Assembly: GCF_001719165.1 (NCBI RefSeq)
Contig: NZ_CP017057.1
Span: forward strand, 930,001-994,000
Direction of reading: 5' to 3'
Origin: Erythrobacter litoralis
Lineage (GTDB): Bacteria; Pseudomonadota; Alphaproteobacteria; Sphingomonadales; Sphingomonadaceae
DNA: 64,000 nt
Part shown: positions 51,979 to 61,236 of the stretch, in pieces
How positions within the stretch are numbered: the first letter of the stretch is position 1
How the letters are laid out: each line of letters opens with the position of its first letter
Position numbers and translations under genes: made by a program
Notes under the pieces: generated by a model
Seen by the model: only the letters and a program-made list of their open reading frames with translations
Told to the model about the DNA's origin: nothing
Databases searched by the model: none

Positions 51979-54747
51979 TCAGAACTTCGCCTGCACCCCG
52001 ATCTGGACGCGGGTGCCGATATCGAAGCTGTTCACCTCGATCCGGCCCGTCTCGTTTTCGAGGAACTCGAAATTGTTGCGGCCGAAGATGTTGCGCACCT
52101 CGAGGCTGAGCTGGAGCGGGAGGCCCCAGGCATCGAGATCGCTGCGGGTCACGAAATCCACCGTCAGGCCTGGATTTTCGACCACGTCTGGCGTGGCGAA
52201 GCCGCGGGTGGTGACACGCTCGCTCGCATAGTTGAACAGGAAGAAGGCCTGCTGGGTCTTCTCGAAATCCTCGAACCCGATCTGGAAGTTCGCCACATGA
52301 TCGGACTGGCCGACCAGCGGGTTGCCTTCCTCGAACACGATCGAGACCGGCACGTCGCCGACCACGGTCGGAACGATCGCGTCGGGATCGGGAATGCCGA
52401 GCTCGGAATCGGTGAAGGTGTAGTTCGCGATGACCAGCAATTCCTTGGTCTCGAAGAACCCGCCCCAGCTCGACAGGTCGAAGCCGTAGACGAACTCGAC
52501 CTCGGCCCCGAACAGGGTCGCCTCGGGCGCGTTGGCATAGGTCGTCGTCAGGTCACCGGTGCCCGAACCGCCCAGGATGATCGGTTCGATCGGGTTCGAG
52601 ATGTCCTTGTAGAAGCCCGCAAGGCTCACCCGGTTGCGCCCGCCCATGTAATATTCGGCGCGCCCTTCGAGGTTCGTGAACTCGCTGTCGATGAGCTGGG
52701 CGTTGCCGCGGAAATCGCGGTTCGAGATGGGATCGAAATAGATCTGGTCGACCAGTTCGCGGAACTGGGGACGGGCGATCGTCTTGGATGCCGACACGCG
52801 CAGCTGGAGATCGGGGATGAATTCCCAGGTGATCGTGCCGCCGGGCAGGAAATAGTCGTTTTCGAGATTGGTCTCGACCGGCAGCGTCGTCGTCTGGCCT
52901 TCGGGCAGGGTGACGCGCTGGACCGCGTCCTCATAGCGCACGCCGACATCTACGGTGACGGTGTCGGTCGCAACCCAGCGCACCTGGCCATAGGCCGCAT
53001 GCACTTCGAGCAGGGCGTCGAACACCGGGAAATCGACGAAATCGAGCACGTCGACATTGAAGGCGGCAAGGGTCGCCCCGTTGATGATGTCGCCCGGCCG
53101 GCGCAGGCCGAGCAGCGCCGGGTCGAAATTGACATCGGTGCGAACGTCCGGACGGATCAGCGGCGAATAGATGCGGCTTTCCGAGCGGCGATCGGTGTCC
53201 GACCAGGCATAGCCCACGGTGAGGTCGAACCCGTCGATCCCCGACCAGGTGAGGTCGGCCCCGGCGGCATAGTTCTCTTCCTTGAGGTCATCGAAGCTGA
53301 CCGTCTGGTTGTAGAACTCGTTGTCGCCTTCGAAATAGGCGATGAAGTTCGATCCGAGCACGTTGCGCAGCGAATCCGCCGGTTCGTCGGGCGTGGTGTC
53401 GTTCGAGCGCGCGTAGAGGATCTGCGCGTTGAACGGCGCCTCGCGGTCGGTCCGGGCATAGCCCGCGCGGGTATCGAGCTGGAACTCTCCGTCGCCGAAT
53501 TCGAATTCGCCGACGAGCTGCGTGTCGATCAGCTGGCGTTCGAACCAGGCCGTGCGCTGGCGCAGCAGGTCCGCGCCGTCGGCCGAACCCAGCGTTACGT
53601 CGAAACCTTCGGCAAGGCGCGCGGTCTTGAGCGTGTCGCGGATGTAGAGGTTCGTCCAGCGGATCGTGTTCTCGCCGAAATCAAGCCCGAAGCTCAAAAG
53701 GCCGTTCACGAGGACATTTTCATCGGTGATGAAATTCGTCGAATCCTCGGTGATGAACGAGAAGTCGTCGATGCTTGCGCGCTGGTTGCGGACCGATCGG
53801 TTCTGGCGCTGGTTCTGGTAGCCGGCAGTGGCGATGATGCCGAGATAGGTGCCGTCGCCGATCTCGAACGAGGCACCGCCCGTGATGTTGGCGGAGACGT
53901 TCGCCGGCAGGTTGTCCTGGCGCTGGAGCGTGACGAGATTGGTCGGCAGAAGTTGCCCGGCAATCGCCTCGCGGGTGAGCGCGTTGGGGTCCGCCACCGT
54001 CGCATCGAGCGGCAGCTGGTCGAGCGGGATCCCGCTGTCGATCGCCTGCCTCAGGAACGAGGGAATGTCGCGATTGCCGTTGTCGAAACCGAGCGAATCC
54101 CAGTCCGAGCCGAAATAGGTCAGGCCGTTCTCGAACGTGGTCTCGCTGTCATATTCCCCGCTCAGCGACACAGTGAGGAAGTCCTCGACCGGAATGGCGC
54201 GGGTGGTGAGGTTGATCACGCCGCCGCCGAATTCGCCCGGATAGTTTGCCGAATAGGTCTTCTGGACGAGGCTGGAGGCGATGACGTTGGTGGGGAAGAT
54301 GTCGAGCGGGACGACGCGGCTCAATGGCTCCGGGCTCGGCAGGGGTAGGCCGTTGAGGAGCGCGAGCGAGTAGCGATCGCCCAGGCCGCGCACGAAGACG
54401 CGCCCGTCGCCGACGACCGACAGGCCGGTGACGCGCGACAGCGCGCCGGCGATGTCGCCTTCGCCGGTGCGCGCGATGTCCTCGCTCGTCAGCACGTTGA
54501 GCACCTGGGTCGAACCGCGCACCGGGTCGCGATTGCGCCGCCCGGTGACGATGATCCCGCCGCCTGGGACCGAGACTTCGGGTTCGTCGTAGTCTTCTTC
54601 CTGCGCGGCGTCGACGGCCTCGAGCAGGGGATCTTCTGCGTCTTCGGTGCCCTGTGCGGTTCCCTGGTCCTGTGCATGGGCAAAGGTCGGGAAGGTGAGT
54701 GAACTGGTGAGAAGCAGCAGCCCTGCCAGGCGCTTGCCGGTCGACAT
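51979..54747 (-). CDS. TonB-dependent outer-membrane receptor
   Basis: A receptor of about 922 residues. The ATG at 54747 opens a signal peptide (GKRLAGLLLLTSSLTFPTFA, cut after AHA); an ATG at 54765 would add six residues. An acidic stretch and a TonB box (GGIIVTGRRN) precede the plug domain (VLNVLTSEDIARTGEGDIAG, then LGDRYSLALLNGLPLPSPEP). The rest is a 22-strand barrel ending in an aromatic-rich last strand (VQIGVQAKF). It is 121 bp downstream of a lipoprotein gene on the same strand, suggesting a cell-surface binding partner. Substrate unknown. Confidence 0.9.
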   Translation of the reverse strand: MSTGKRLAGLLLLTSSLTFPTFAHAQDQGTAQGTEDAEDPLLEAVDAAQEEDYDEPEVSVPGGGIIVTGRRNRDPVRGSTQVLNVLTSEDIARTGEGDIAGALSRVTGLSVVGDGRVFVRGLGDRYSLALLNGLPLPSPEPLSRVVPLDIFPTNVIASSLVQKTYSANYPGEFGGGVINLTTRAIPVEDFLTVSLSGEYDSETTFENGLTYFGSDWDSLGFDNGNRDIPSFLRQAIDSGIPLDQLPLDATVADPNALTREAIAGQLLPTNLVTLQRQDNLPANVSANITGGASFEIGDGTYLGIIATAGYQNQRQNRSVRNQRASIDDFSFITEDSTNFITDENVLVNGLLSFGLDFGENTIRWTNLYIRDTLKTARLAEGFDVTLGSADGADLLRQRTAWFERQLIDTQLVGEFEFGDGEFQLDTRAGYARTDREAPFNAQILYARSNDTTPDEPADSLRNVLGSNFIAYFEGDNEFYNQTVSFDDLKEENYAAGADLTWSGIDGFDLTVGYAWSDTDRRSESRIYSPLIRPDVRTDVNFDPALLGLRRPGDIINGATLAAFNVDVLDFVDFPVFDALLEVHAAYGQVRWVATDTVTVDVGVRYEDAVQRVTLPEGQTTTLPVETNLENDYFLPGGTITWEFIPDLQLRVSASKTIARPQFRELVDQIYFDPISNRDFRGNAQLIDSEFTNLEGRAEYYMGGRNRVSLAGFYKDISNPIEPIILGGSGTGDLTTTYANAPEATLFGAEVEFVYGFDLSSWGGFFETKELLVIANYTFTDSELGIPDPDAIVPTVVGDVPVSIVFEEGNPLVGQSDHVANFQIGFEDFEKTQQAFFLFNYASERVTTRGFATPDVVENPGLTVDFVTRSDLDAWGLPLQLSLEVRNIFGRNNFEFLENETGRIEVNSFDIGTRVQIGVQAKF

Positions 54748-54868
54748 AATGCTAGACCCCCTCATATTCGGTCCTGAACTCGCGCGGCCCCGCGGGGCCT
54801 TGTTGTGCGACATGGGGAGGCGCCGCGCCGATCCGCGCAGCGCCTCCGCCAATGCGTGCCGACTGCTG

Positions 54869-56428
54869 TCAGCTCTCACCGGTGCGGATCGGGAGCGACG
54901 TGCAAGCCGAGCCCGAACCGAAGTCGAGGATGCTCGAATCGCAGGTCCAGCCTACGAAACGATCGTCCGCGGCGCTTTCGAGCGCGCCGATATAGTCGGC
55001 GGCGACGAAGAAGCTCGACAGGCCGGGCACGTCGAAGGTCGGGGCGGCGCCCGCATCGAAGAAGAACGGATCGGTGAAGGTGACGTCCGTGTCGACCGTG
55101 TTGTTGGCCGATGCGGCGTTGTAGATCGCTTCGAGATCGGCGAGCACCGCACCGTCGGTCGCACGCAGCGGGGTCGAGGCCGAGCAGTCGCCGATGACCG
55201 AATTGAAGGTCGGAGCAGCCGCCAGCGTTTCGGGCTGGTCGATGCGCACGCAGGGCGTGCCTTCGGCCTGGATCACGCCGTTGGCGAGCCGGATGCGCGA
55301 ACCGCCGCGGGCGCGCACGACCTGGTCGTCGCCCGAATTCTGGATGAAGGTGAAGTTCACCACCGCCAGGACCGTCTGCGGACGCGCGTCGGTCGAGAAA
55401 TCGTCCGGCGGGCTGTCGAGCTCGATGATGCTGTCGCCATTGCCGGGACGCTGCGCGACCACGACGTTCTGCAGCGCGCCCTGGGTGCCGGTGTCGGCGT
55501 CGATCGAATCGTCCGACGCGCCGACGACCGCGACATTGCGCATGTTCACCGTGCCGCCGAAGAATTCGATGCCGTCATCCGAGCTGTTGAACGACATGAT
55601 GTTGTCGAGCGTCGTGCCGCTCCCGATCGCGCCGGTGGTAAGCGCCTGCAGCTCGTCGCCGGGGGCGAGCGCGAAGCCCGAAAAGCGGATCTGATTGAAT
55701 GTCATCGAACCCGAGCTGTCGCTGTCGTCGGCGCCGCCGAAGATGGTCGAGATCGTGGTGCCTTCGACGAGCTGTTCGCACTGTGGGTTGGCGTTGGGGT
55801 TGGCATCGGTGTTGAACACGCCGGTCGAGCAATCCGAGGTCGGCGCACGGCCGAGCAGGACGACGCCGCCCCACTGCTGGTCCGAATCGTCATCCGAAAG
55901 GCCCAGCACGTTGTCGCGGCTGGTCCAGATGATCGGTGCGTCGGCGGTGCCGTCGGCCTCGATCGCATTGCCGCGATTGACGACGATGAACGAACGACCG
56001 GTCGCGGCGTAGATGATGACGCCCGGCTCGACGCCCAGAGTGACGTCGGTGCCGGTGCTGGAGAAGCCCTGGTCGCTGCCGACATCGACCCGGCCGTTCA
56101 TCGCGTAAAGCAGGCCGGGGACATAGCTCAGCGTGTCGTCGGCATCGAACACGGCAGGCAGTTGGCAGACGCGATATTCGCCGGTCGGGCCGTCGATCGT
56201 GCCGGCATCGGTGAGACCGCCGGTCGAGTTGATCGTCGGGCAGCCCGATGCCGGGGTGACGGTACCGCCACCGGGCTGACCCGGCGTGGGCGTCGGCGTC
56301 GGCGTCGGCGACGGGTTGTTGATGATGATGTCGCCGCTGGTGCCGGGCGAGACGATTTCGTCCGCGCCGCAGCCGGCCAGAGCGACCAGGCTGCAACCCA
56401 GGACGAGAGTGCGTTGAATGTTTTTCAC
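54869..56428 (-). CDS. Large secreted/surface lipoprotein paired with TonB receptor
   Basis: About 519 residues from GTG 56428, which has GAGGGGACC upstream; an ATG at 56464 is possible. Lipobox LAGC near residue 20 is followed by a Pro-Thr repeat linker (PSPTPTPTPTPG) and a body rich in short beta repeats with Asp/Asn/Gly (VEPGVIIYAATGRSF, WGGVVLLGRAPTSD, NIMSFNSSDDGIEFFGGTVNM), which suggests a right-handed parallel beta-helix. Six or more cysteines suggest disulfides. No enzyme motif is clear. It probably binds a ligand at the outer membrane for the neighbouring receptor (inference). Confidence 0.75.
   Translation of the reverse strand: MKNIQRTLVLGCSLVALAGCGADEIVSPGTSGDIIINNPSPTPTPTPTPGQPGGGTVTPASGCPTINSTGGLTDAGTIDGPTGEYRVCQLPAVFDADDTLSYVPGLLYAMNGRVDVGSDQGFSSTGTDVTLGVEPGVIIYAATGRSFIVVNRGNAIEADGTADAPIIWTSRDNVLGLSDDDSDQQWGGVVLLGRAPTSDCSTGVFNTDANPNANPQCEQLVEGTTISTIFGGADDSDSSGSMTFNQIRFSGFALAPGDELQALTTGAIGSGTTLDNIMSFNSSDDGIEFFGGTVNMRNVAVVGASDDSIDADTGTQGALQNVVVAQRPGNGDSIIELDSPPDDFSTDARPQTVLAVVNFTFIQNSGDDQVVRARGGSRIRLANGVIQAEGTPCVRIDQPETLAAAPTFNSVIGDCSASTPLRATDGAVLADLEAIYNAASANNTVDTDVTFTDPFFFDAGAAPTFDVPGLSSFFVAADYIGALESAADDRFVGWTCDSSILDFGSGSACTSLPIRTGES
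56283..56312. repeat. Hexanucleotide repeat (GGCGTC-type, 5 units)
   Basis: Five 6-bp units (GGCGTG, three GGCGTC, GGCGAC) encode the Pro-Thr linker of the lipoprotein on the minus strand. Tandem units of 6 bp can change copy number without shifting the frame. Confidence 0.7.
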
Positions 56429-56749
56429 AGCGAGCGGTCCCCTCAAAAACCGAGAATCGAACAAAGCGCGTCGTTTGAGTGCGCGAGAGGGGCGCTAGGG
56501 GCGGCGCATGACACTATTCTTTCATGATGACAGCGAGCGTGAAAATCGTGTCACATGACCGAAGAAAGACAAATATGACAATCGTTGGGCGTCGCTGATG
56601 GCGGGCGGCCGGGTCGATTGTAATATTTATCCCATTGAAAACGCGTGAATCTAGCCTCTGAGATTGCGATTTTGCGACAATGTTACAGTTCTATTGCATT
56701 TCAGGGACTCCCGCGTCATCATGCTCTCCAAGATACAAGGAGACAGGAT
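56429..56749. other. 321-bp divergent intergenic region with TGACA motifs
   Basis: No gene is seen. TGACA occurs at 56509-56513, 56528-56532 and 56576-56580, and inverted at 56549-56553. TGACAC (56509-56514) and GTGTCA (56548-56553) form an inverted repeat. On the minus strand TTTCACG and CTGTCAT are spaced 11 bp apart (56544-56527), like the half-sites of a PhoB box, before the lipoprotein gene. The right part is AT-richer (TAATATTTAT near 56620) and may hold promoters. Confidence 0.5.
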
Positions 56750-57160
56750 ATGGCCCTTCTGAAAACGACGCTCGCCGCAGCAGCTTTCTCGCTCGTGCTG
56801 GGAATGCCCGCACAGGCCCAGGATGCGCGCGCTGCGGGCGCATCCGACGCGTTCGCCGCCGAGGCTCTGGCCGAGGGGCGGCAGGACGATGCGATCCGCG
56901 CGCTGGAGCGTGAACTGGCCGCCGCGCCGGACGATGCCGCGCTGCTCATCAATCTCGGCATCGCCTATGCCCATGTCGGCGACGAGGCGCGCGCCCGCGA
57001 CATGTTCGAGGCCGCGCTGGTCAGCGAGGACGTGGTCCTGCTGCGCACCGCCTCCGGGGACGAGACCGATTCGCAGCGCCTTGCGCGCAAGGCGCTGCAG
57101 ATGCTGCGCGCGGGCGAATTCCGCCCGGCGTCCAGCGAGACGCTTTCGCTCAACAAGTGA
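56750..57160 (+). CDS. Exported tetratricopeptide-repeat protein
   Basis: A 136-residue protein; ATG 56750 has AAGGAG 8 nt upstream. A signal peptide (about residues 1-22, ending AQA) is followed by two TPR-like helical pairs (AEALAEGRQDDAIRALEREL and AALLINLGIAYAHVGDEARARDMFEAAL). TPR proteins mediate protein contacts in the periplasm; no partner is evident. It is divergent from the lipoprotein gene. Confidence 0.8.
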   Translation: MALLKTTLAAAAFSLVLGMPAQAQDARAAGASDAFAAEALAEGRQDDAIRALERELAAAPDDAALLINLGIAYAHVGDEARARDMFEAALVSEDVVLLRTASGDETDSQRLARKALQMLRAGEFRPASSETLSLNK

Positions 57161-57409
57161 CGGGAAATCCATTTGCGCAGCAAGCCATCGCGCGCTAGTT
57201 CGTAGACCGGGGCAGGTGCGAGCCTGCTTCGGTTTATGCTGCCTGGTTGCGGCGCGCAGGCACACGCGCGCGAGAGGTCTCACGCGCGAGGTTTCGCTTT
57301 TTCGCGGGAAATTCGCGCACGGCTCGGCTAGAACTCTGTGAGAGAGTTCATGCCGATGTCACCGGCCTGTCATCAATGATCGACATTGGGGCGGGATTGG
57401 AGGGTCGTG

Positions 57410-58099
57410 ATGATTGTCGCCATGATTGTCGCCCGTGCGAGCAGATGGAGCCTCGCTGCCGCCTTCGTCCTTTCAGGGGTGGCGGCCGAGGCCGACGTTA
57501 TGGAAGTGGACGGAGACGGCGCCCGCTGGGTCGCCGGGGGTTTTTCCGCGTCCGGTGACGTGCCGGTTGCCGGTGAAGACCTGTCCGCGGAATACGCAGC
57601 GCTCCCGGGCGCGGACGAAGCGGTCGTCCTGCCCGACGGCGCCAAGCCCGATTCCATCCCGCACTCCGTCATCGCCGATCCCGCCGCCCATTCCGCCGCG
57701 ATCCCGGCCGCCTATGCCGAAAAGGTGCATGAACTCGCGCGCCGATTCGACCTCTCGCCCGCTCTGCTCGAAGCGGTGGTGTGGCAGGAAAGCCGCTGGC
57801 GCGCCGATGCGGTCTCGCCCGCCGGCGCGCGCGGGCTCGCGCAGCTGATGCCGGGCACCGCCCGCTATCTCGGGGTCGACCCGGAGGACCCGCACGCCAA
57901 TCTCGAGGGCGGGGCGCGGTACCTGCGCGAACAGCTCGACCGGTTCGACGGCGATCTAGAAAAGGCGCTCGCCGCCTACAATGCCGGGCCGGGCCGCGTG
58001 ATCCGTGCCGGCGGCATCCCGAACATCCGCGAGACGAAGGGCTATGTCGCCGCGATCATGGGCCGCCTCGCCAGCCATTCCCGCCCCGCCGCCGAATGA
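57410..58099 (+). CDS. virB1: Lytic transglycosylase, VirB1-like
   Basis: A 229-residue exported protein. ATG 57410 has GGAGG 7 nt upstream; a signal segment spans about residues 8-28. The C-terminal SLT domain carries catalytic Glu127 (VVWQESRWRADAVSPAGARG) and the AYNAGPGRV motif. It opens local gaps in peptidoglycan. Its place directly before virB2 marks it as the T4SS transglycosylase. Confidence 0.88.
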   Translation: MIVAMIVARASRWSLAAAFVLSGVAAEADVMEVDGDGARWVAGGFSASGDVPVAGEDLSAEYAALPGADEAVVLPDGAKPDSIPHSVIADPAAHSAAIPAAYAEKVHELARRFDLSPALLEAVVWQESRWRADAVSPAGARGLAQLMPGTARYLGVDPEDPHANLEGGARYLREQLDRFDGDLEKALAAYNAGPGRVIRAGGIPNIRETKGYVAAIMGRLASHSRPAAE

Positions 58100-58141
58100 A
58101 CGCGCGGGCCAGAACGAATTTCAAGGATGATGGAACACCGA

Positions 58142-58447
58142 ATGAACGCCCTGCTTAGCTTCCCGGCCCGGACCCTGGCCTTGCTCGTGCTTGCCATGAT
58201 GCCGGTGGCGGCCTCGGCGCAGAACGAGGCGGCGCGCTCGGACAGCCCGATCACCGATGCGCTCTTGTGGATGCAGGGGCTGCTTCTGGGCCCGATCGCG
58301 ACCAGCCTTGCCGTGATGGCGGTGGCGGGCGTCGGCTTCATGATGCTCACCGGACGCATGAACTGGCGCTATGGCGGCACGGTCATCATCGGCGTCTTCA
58401 TCATCTTCGGCGCGCCGCGGCTCGTCAATTCGATAGGGGCGTTCTGA
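58142..58447 (+). CDS. virB2: Type IV secretion major pilin VirB2/TrbC
   Basis: A 101-residue protein with a long signal peptide (to ASAQ, about residue 27) and two hydrophobic helices (GPIATSLAVMAVAGVGFMML and GTVIIGVFIIFGAPRL) around a short loop, the VirB2/TrbC pattern. The ATG at 58142 is about 14 nt from AAGGA; ATG 58127 is possible but touches that site. It forms the pilus or channel. Confidence 0.85.
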   Translation: MNALLSFPARTLALLVLAMMPVAASAQNEAARSDSPITDALLWMQGLLLGPIATSLAVMAVAGVGFMMLTGRMNWRYGGTVIIGVFIIFGAPRLVNSIGAF

Positions 58448-58451
58448 CGCC

Positions 58452-58736
58452 GTGAGCCAACTCGTCCGCCATCCCGTCCACCGGACCTTGACGCGGCCGC
58501 AGATGTTCGCGGGCGTCACGCTCAATTTCTTCATCATCAACATGATGGTGACGACGATCGCGTTCCTGGTGCTCGACAGCTGGTGGATCATCCCCGTGCC
58601 GTTCATTATGCACGCCGTCGGCTATTTTGCGTCCCTGCGCGAACCGCGTATCTTCGACCTGTGGATCACCAAGGTCTCGAAATGCCCGCGCGTGCCCAAT
58701 TACAAGCGCTGGGGCTGCAACAGCTACACGCCGTGA
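58452..58736 (+). CDS. virB3: Type IV secretion protein VirB3
   Basis: A 94-residue inner-membrane protein starting at GTG 58452, 4 bp after virB2. It has two adjacent helices (about residues 23-60) and the conserved end REPRIFDLWITKVSKCP. VirB3 acts with VirB4 in pilus assembly. Confidence 0.87.
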   Translation: MSQLVRHPVHRTLTRPQMFAGVTLNFFIINMMVTTIAFLVLDSWWIIPVPFIMHAVGYFASLREPRIFDLWITKVSKCPRVPNYKRWGCNSYTP

Positions 58737-58779
58737 CGATGCCCCACGCGAAACCCGGCCACCCGAAGGAGGCCCGCAC

Positions 58780-61236
58780 ATGGTGAAATGGATCGGACCT
58801 GCCGCCTGGAGCGCCAAGGAAGCGCGTGTCGGCGAAAGGCTGCCCTATGCCCGGCTGATCGACGAGAGCACCGTGCTCTTGCGCGATGGCAGCGTGATGA
58901 GCGCGATCCAGGTCCCGGGCCTGCTGTTCGAGACCGAGGATTCGGACGCATTGAACGCCCATGCCGCGACGCGCGAGGTCATGCTGCGTTCGACGCTCGA
59001 TGCGCGTTTCGTACTCTATCACCACGTCATCCGCCGCCGGGTCGAGGTCGAGCTCGACGCCGAATTCGACGATCCCCTCTCGCGCCATATCGACGCGCGC
59101 TGGAAGGAACGGCTCGCGGGCGGTTCGCTGTTCATCAACGACCAGTTCGTCACCCTCATCCGCCGTCCCGCGCGCGGCAAGACGGGCCTGCCCGAACGCG
59201 CCGCGAGATTCTTTTTCCGGCGGGGGCAGCAGGAACTCGAAGCGGATCCCAAGGACGTGCGCACGCTCAAGGCCGCGGTCACCGGACTCGTCGCCTCGCT
59301 GTCGTCCTATGGGGCGAGCGTGCTGGCTGACTACACCTCGCCCACCGGCGGCATCAATTCGGAGATGCTCGAGCTTCTGAGCGCGCTCTACAATGGCGAG
59401 ATGCGGCCCGTGCGCCGCCCCAACGACGATGTCGATATCGGCCATATGCTGCCCTATCGCCGGGCGAGCTTCGGCCTCGACGCGATGGAACTGCGCGGCT
59501 CGGGCGCGCCCGATTTCGCTGCCATTCTGGGCTTGAAGGACTATCCCGAGGCGACCTCGCCGGGCCTGCTCGACCAGCTTTTGCGGCTGCCTTACGAAAT
59601 GGTCGTCACCGAAAGCTACGCGCCCAACGAACGCACCACCGCGCGCGAGCGGATCGACCTCGCGCTGCGCCGCCTGCGTTCGGTCGACGAGGAAGCCGCG
59701 GCCGAACGCACCGACATGATGAACGCGCGCGATGCGCTGGGTGCGGGATCGGTCGGCTTCGGCGATCATCACCTCACCGTGCTGGTGCGCGAGCGCGATC
59801 TTGCGCGGCTTGACGATGCGGCGGCGGCGTGCAGCGCGGCTCTGGCCGATACGGGCGCGATCGCGGTGCGCGAAGACGTCAATCTCGAACCGTCCTTCTG
59901 GGCGCAGTTCCCGGGGAACGAGGACTACATCGTGCGCCGCTCGCTCATCTCTAGCGCGAACATGGCGGGTTTCGGCAGCTTCCACGGCTTTGCGCTGGGG
60001 CAGGCCGCCAACAATCACTGGGGCGATGCGGTCACCCTGCTGGAGACGACCAGCGCGACCCCGTTCTTCTTCAATTTCCACCACGGCGATCTCGGCAATT
60101 TCTCCGTGATCGGCCCGAGCGGGTCGGGCAAGACCGTGGTGATGAACTTCCTCGCAGCCCAGGCGCAGAAGTTCAAACCGCGCACCATCCTATTCGACAA
60201 GGATCGCGGGGCGGAACTGTTCATCCGCGGCATCGGCGGGCGCTACGACCGGATAAATCCGGGCGAGCCGACCGGGTTCAACCCGCTCGCGCTGCCCGAC
60301 AATGCCGCCAACCGCGCCTTCCTGCGCGACTGGCTGGGCGTGCTCTTGAAGGCCGAGGGGCCGGAGGAATACGCGACCATCAGCGCCGCGGTCGATGCGG
60401 CCTATGCCAACGATTCGCGGCTGCGGCGCCTCCGCCATTTCCGCGAATTGCTCGCCGGTGCGCGGCGGCCCGAACCGGGCGACCTTGCCGACAGGCTGGC
60501 CGCGTGGATCGGCGATGCGAGCGGGGAGGGAGGCGAACACGCCTGGCTGTTCGACAACGAACGCGACGCGCTCGACCTCGACACCCGCGTGCTCGGTTTC
60601 GACATGACCGCGCTGCTCGAAAACCCGCGCCTGCGCACGCCGGTCATGATGTATCTCTTCCACCGCATCGACGAACGGCTCGACGGGCAGCCGACGATGA
60701 TCCTGATCGACGAGGGCTGGAAGGCGCTCGACGACGAGGTTTTCGCCGCGCGCATCCGCGACTGGCTCAAGACGCTGAGAAAGCGCAACGCGCTGGTCGG
60801 TTTCGCGACGCAATCGGCGCGCGACGCGCTCGAAAGCCGCATTTCGACCGCATTGGTCGAGCAGACCGCGACCATGGTCTTCATGCCCAACAGCCGCGCG
60901 CGGGGCGAAGATTACTGTGAGGGTTTCGGCCTGACCGATCACGAACTCGCGCTGATCCGCAGCTTGCCCGCACACAGCCGCTGCTTCCTCGTGCGGCAGC
61001 CCGATGCGAGCGTGGTCGTGCGCCTCGACCTTTCGGGCGCGCCCGAAGTTCTGACGATCCTGTCGGGCCGCGAGGCGGCGGTGCGGCGGCTCGACCTGCT
61101 GCGCGAGGCGGTCGGCGATGATCCGGCGCAGTGGTATCCCGCGCTCACCAATCGCGCGTGGCCTGATGGCGGCGGGCCCGACGGCTCGGGCGAAGTCGGC
61201 GCGAACGGCCATCCTGTCTGGCAGGCGGCGGAATGA
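58780..61236 (+). CDS. virB4: Type IV secretion ATPase VirB4
   Basis: An 818-residue ATPase. ATG 58780 has AAGGAGG upstream; the open frame before it overlaps virB3. Walker A GPSGSGKT is at about residue 445 and Walker B MILIDEGWK at about 640, with the VirB4 FATQSARDALESRIS and MPNSRARGEDYCEGF motifs after it. It powers pilus biogenesis and secretion from the cytoplasmic face. It overlaps virB6 by 4 nt. Confidence 0.93.
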   Translation: MVKWIGPAAWSAKEARVGERLPYARLIDESTVLLRDGSVMSAIQVPGLLFETEDSDALNAHAATREVMLRSTLDARFVLYHHVIRRRVEVELDAEFDDPLSRHIDARWKERLAGGSLFINDQFVTLIRRPARGKTGLPERAARFFFRRGQQELEADPKDVRTLKAAVTGLVASLSSYGASVLADYTSPTGGINSEMLELLSALYNGEMRPVRRPNDDVDIGHMLPYRRASFGLDAMELRGSGAPDFAAILGLKDYPEATSPGLLDQLLRLPYEMVVTESYAPNERTTARERIDLALRRLRSVDEEAAAERTDMMNARDALGAGSVGFGDHHLTVLVRERDLARLDDAAAACSAALADTGAIAVREDVNLEPSFWAQFPGNEDYIVRRSLISSANMAGFGSFHGFALGQAANNHWGDAVTLLETTSATPFFFNFHHGDLGNFSVIGPSGSGKTVVMNFLAAQAQKFKPRTILFDKDRGAELFIRGIGGRYDRINPGEPTGFNPLALPDNAANRAFLRDWLGVLLKAEGPEEYATISAAVDAAYANDSRLRRLRHFRELLAGARRPEPGDLADRLAAWIGDASGEGGEHAWLFDNERDALDLDTRVLGFDMTALLENPRLRTPVMMYLFHRIDERLDGQPTMILIDEGWKALDDEVFAARIRDWLKTLRKRNALVGFATQSARDALESRISTALVEQTATMVFMPNSRARGEDYCEGFGLTDHELALIRSLPAHSRCFLVRQPDASVVVRLDLSGAPEVLTILSGREAAVRRLDLLREAVGDDPAQWYPALTNRAWPDGGGPDGSGEVGANGHPVWQAAE

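Noticed and set aside
52297..54348. 683-codon plus-strand open frame opposite the TonB receptor
   Set aside because: Antisense shadow; the receptor reading has signal peptide, plug and barrel.
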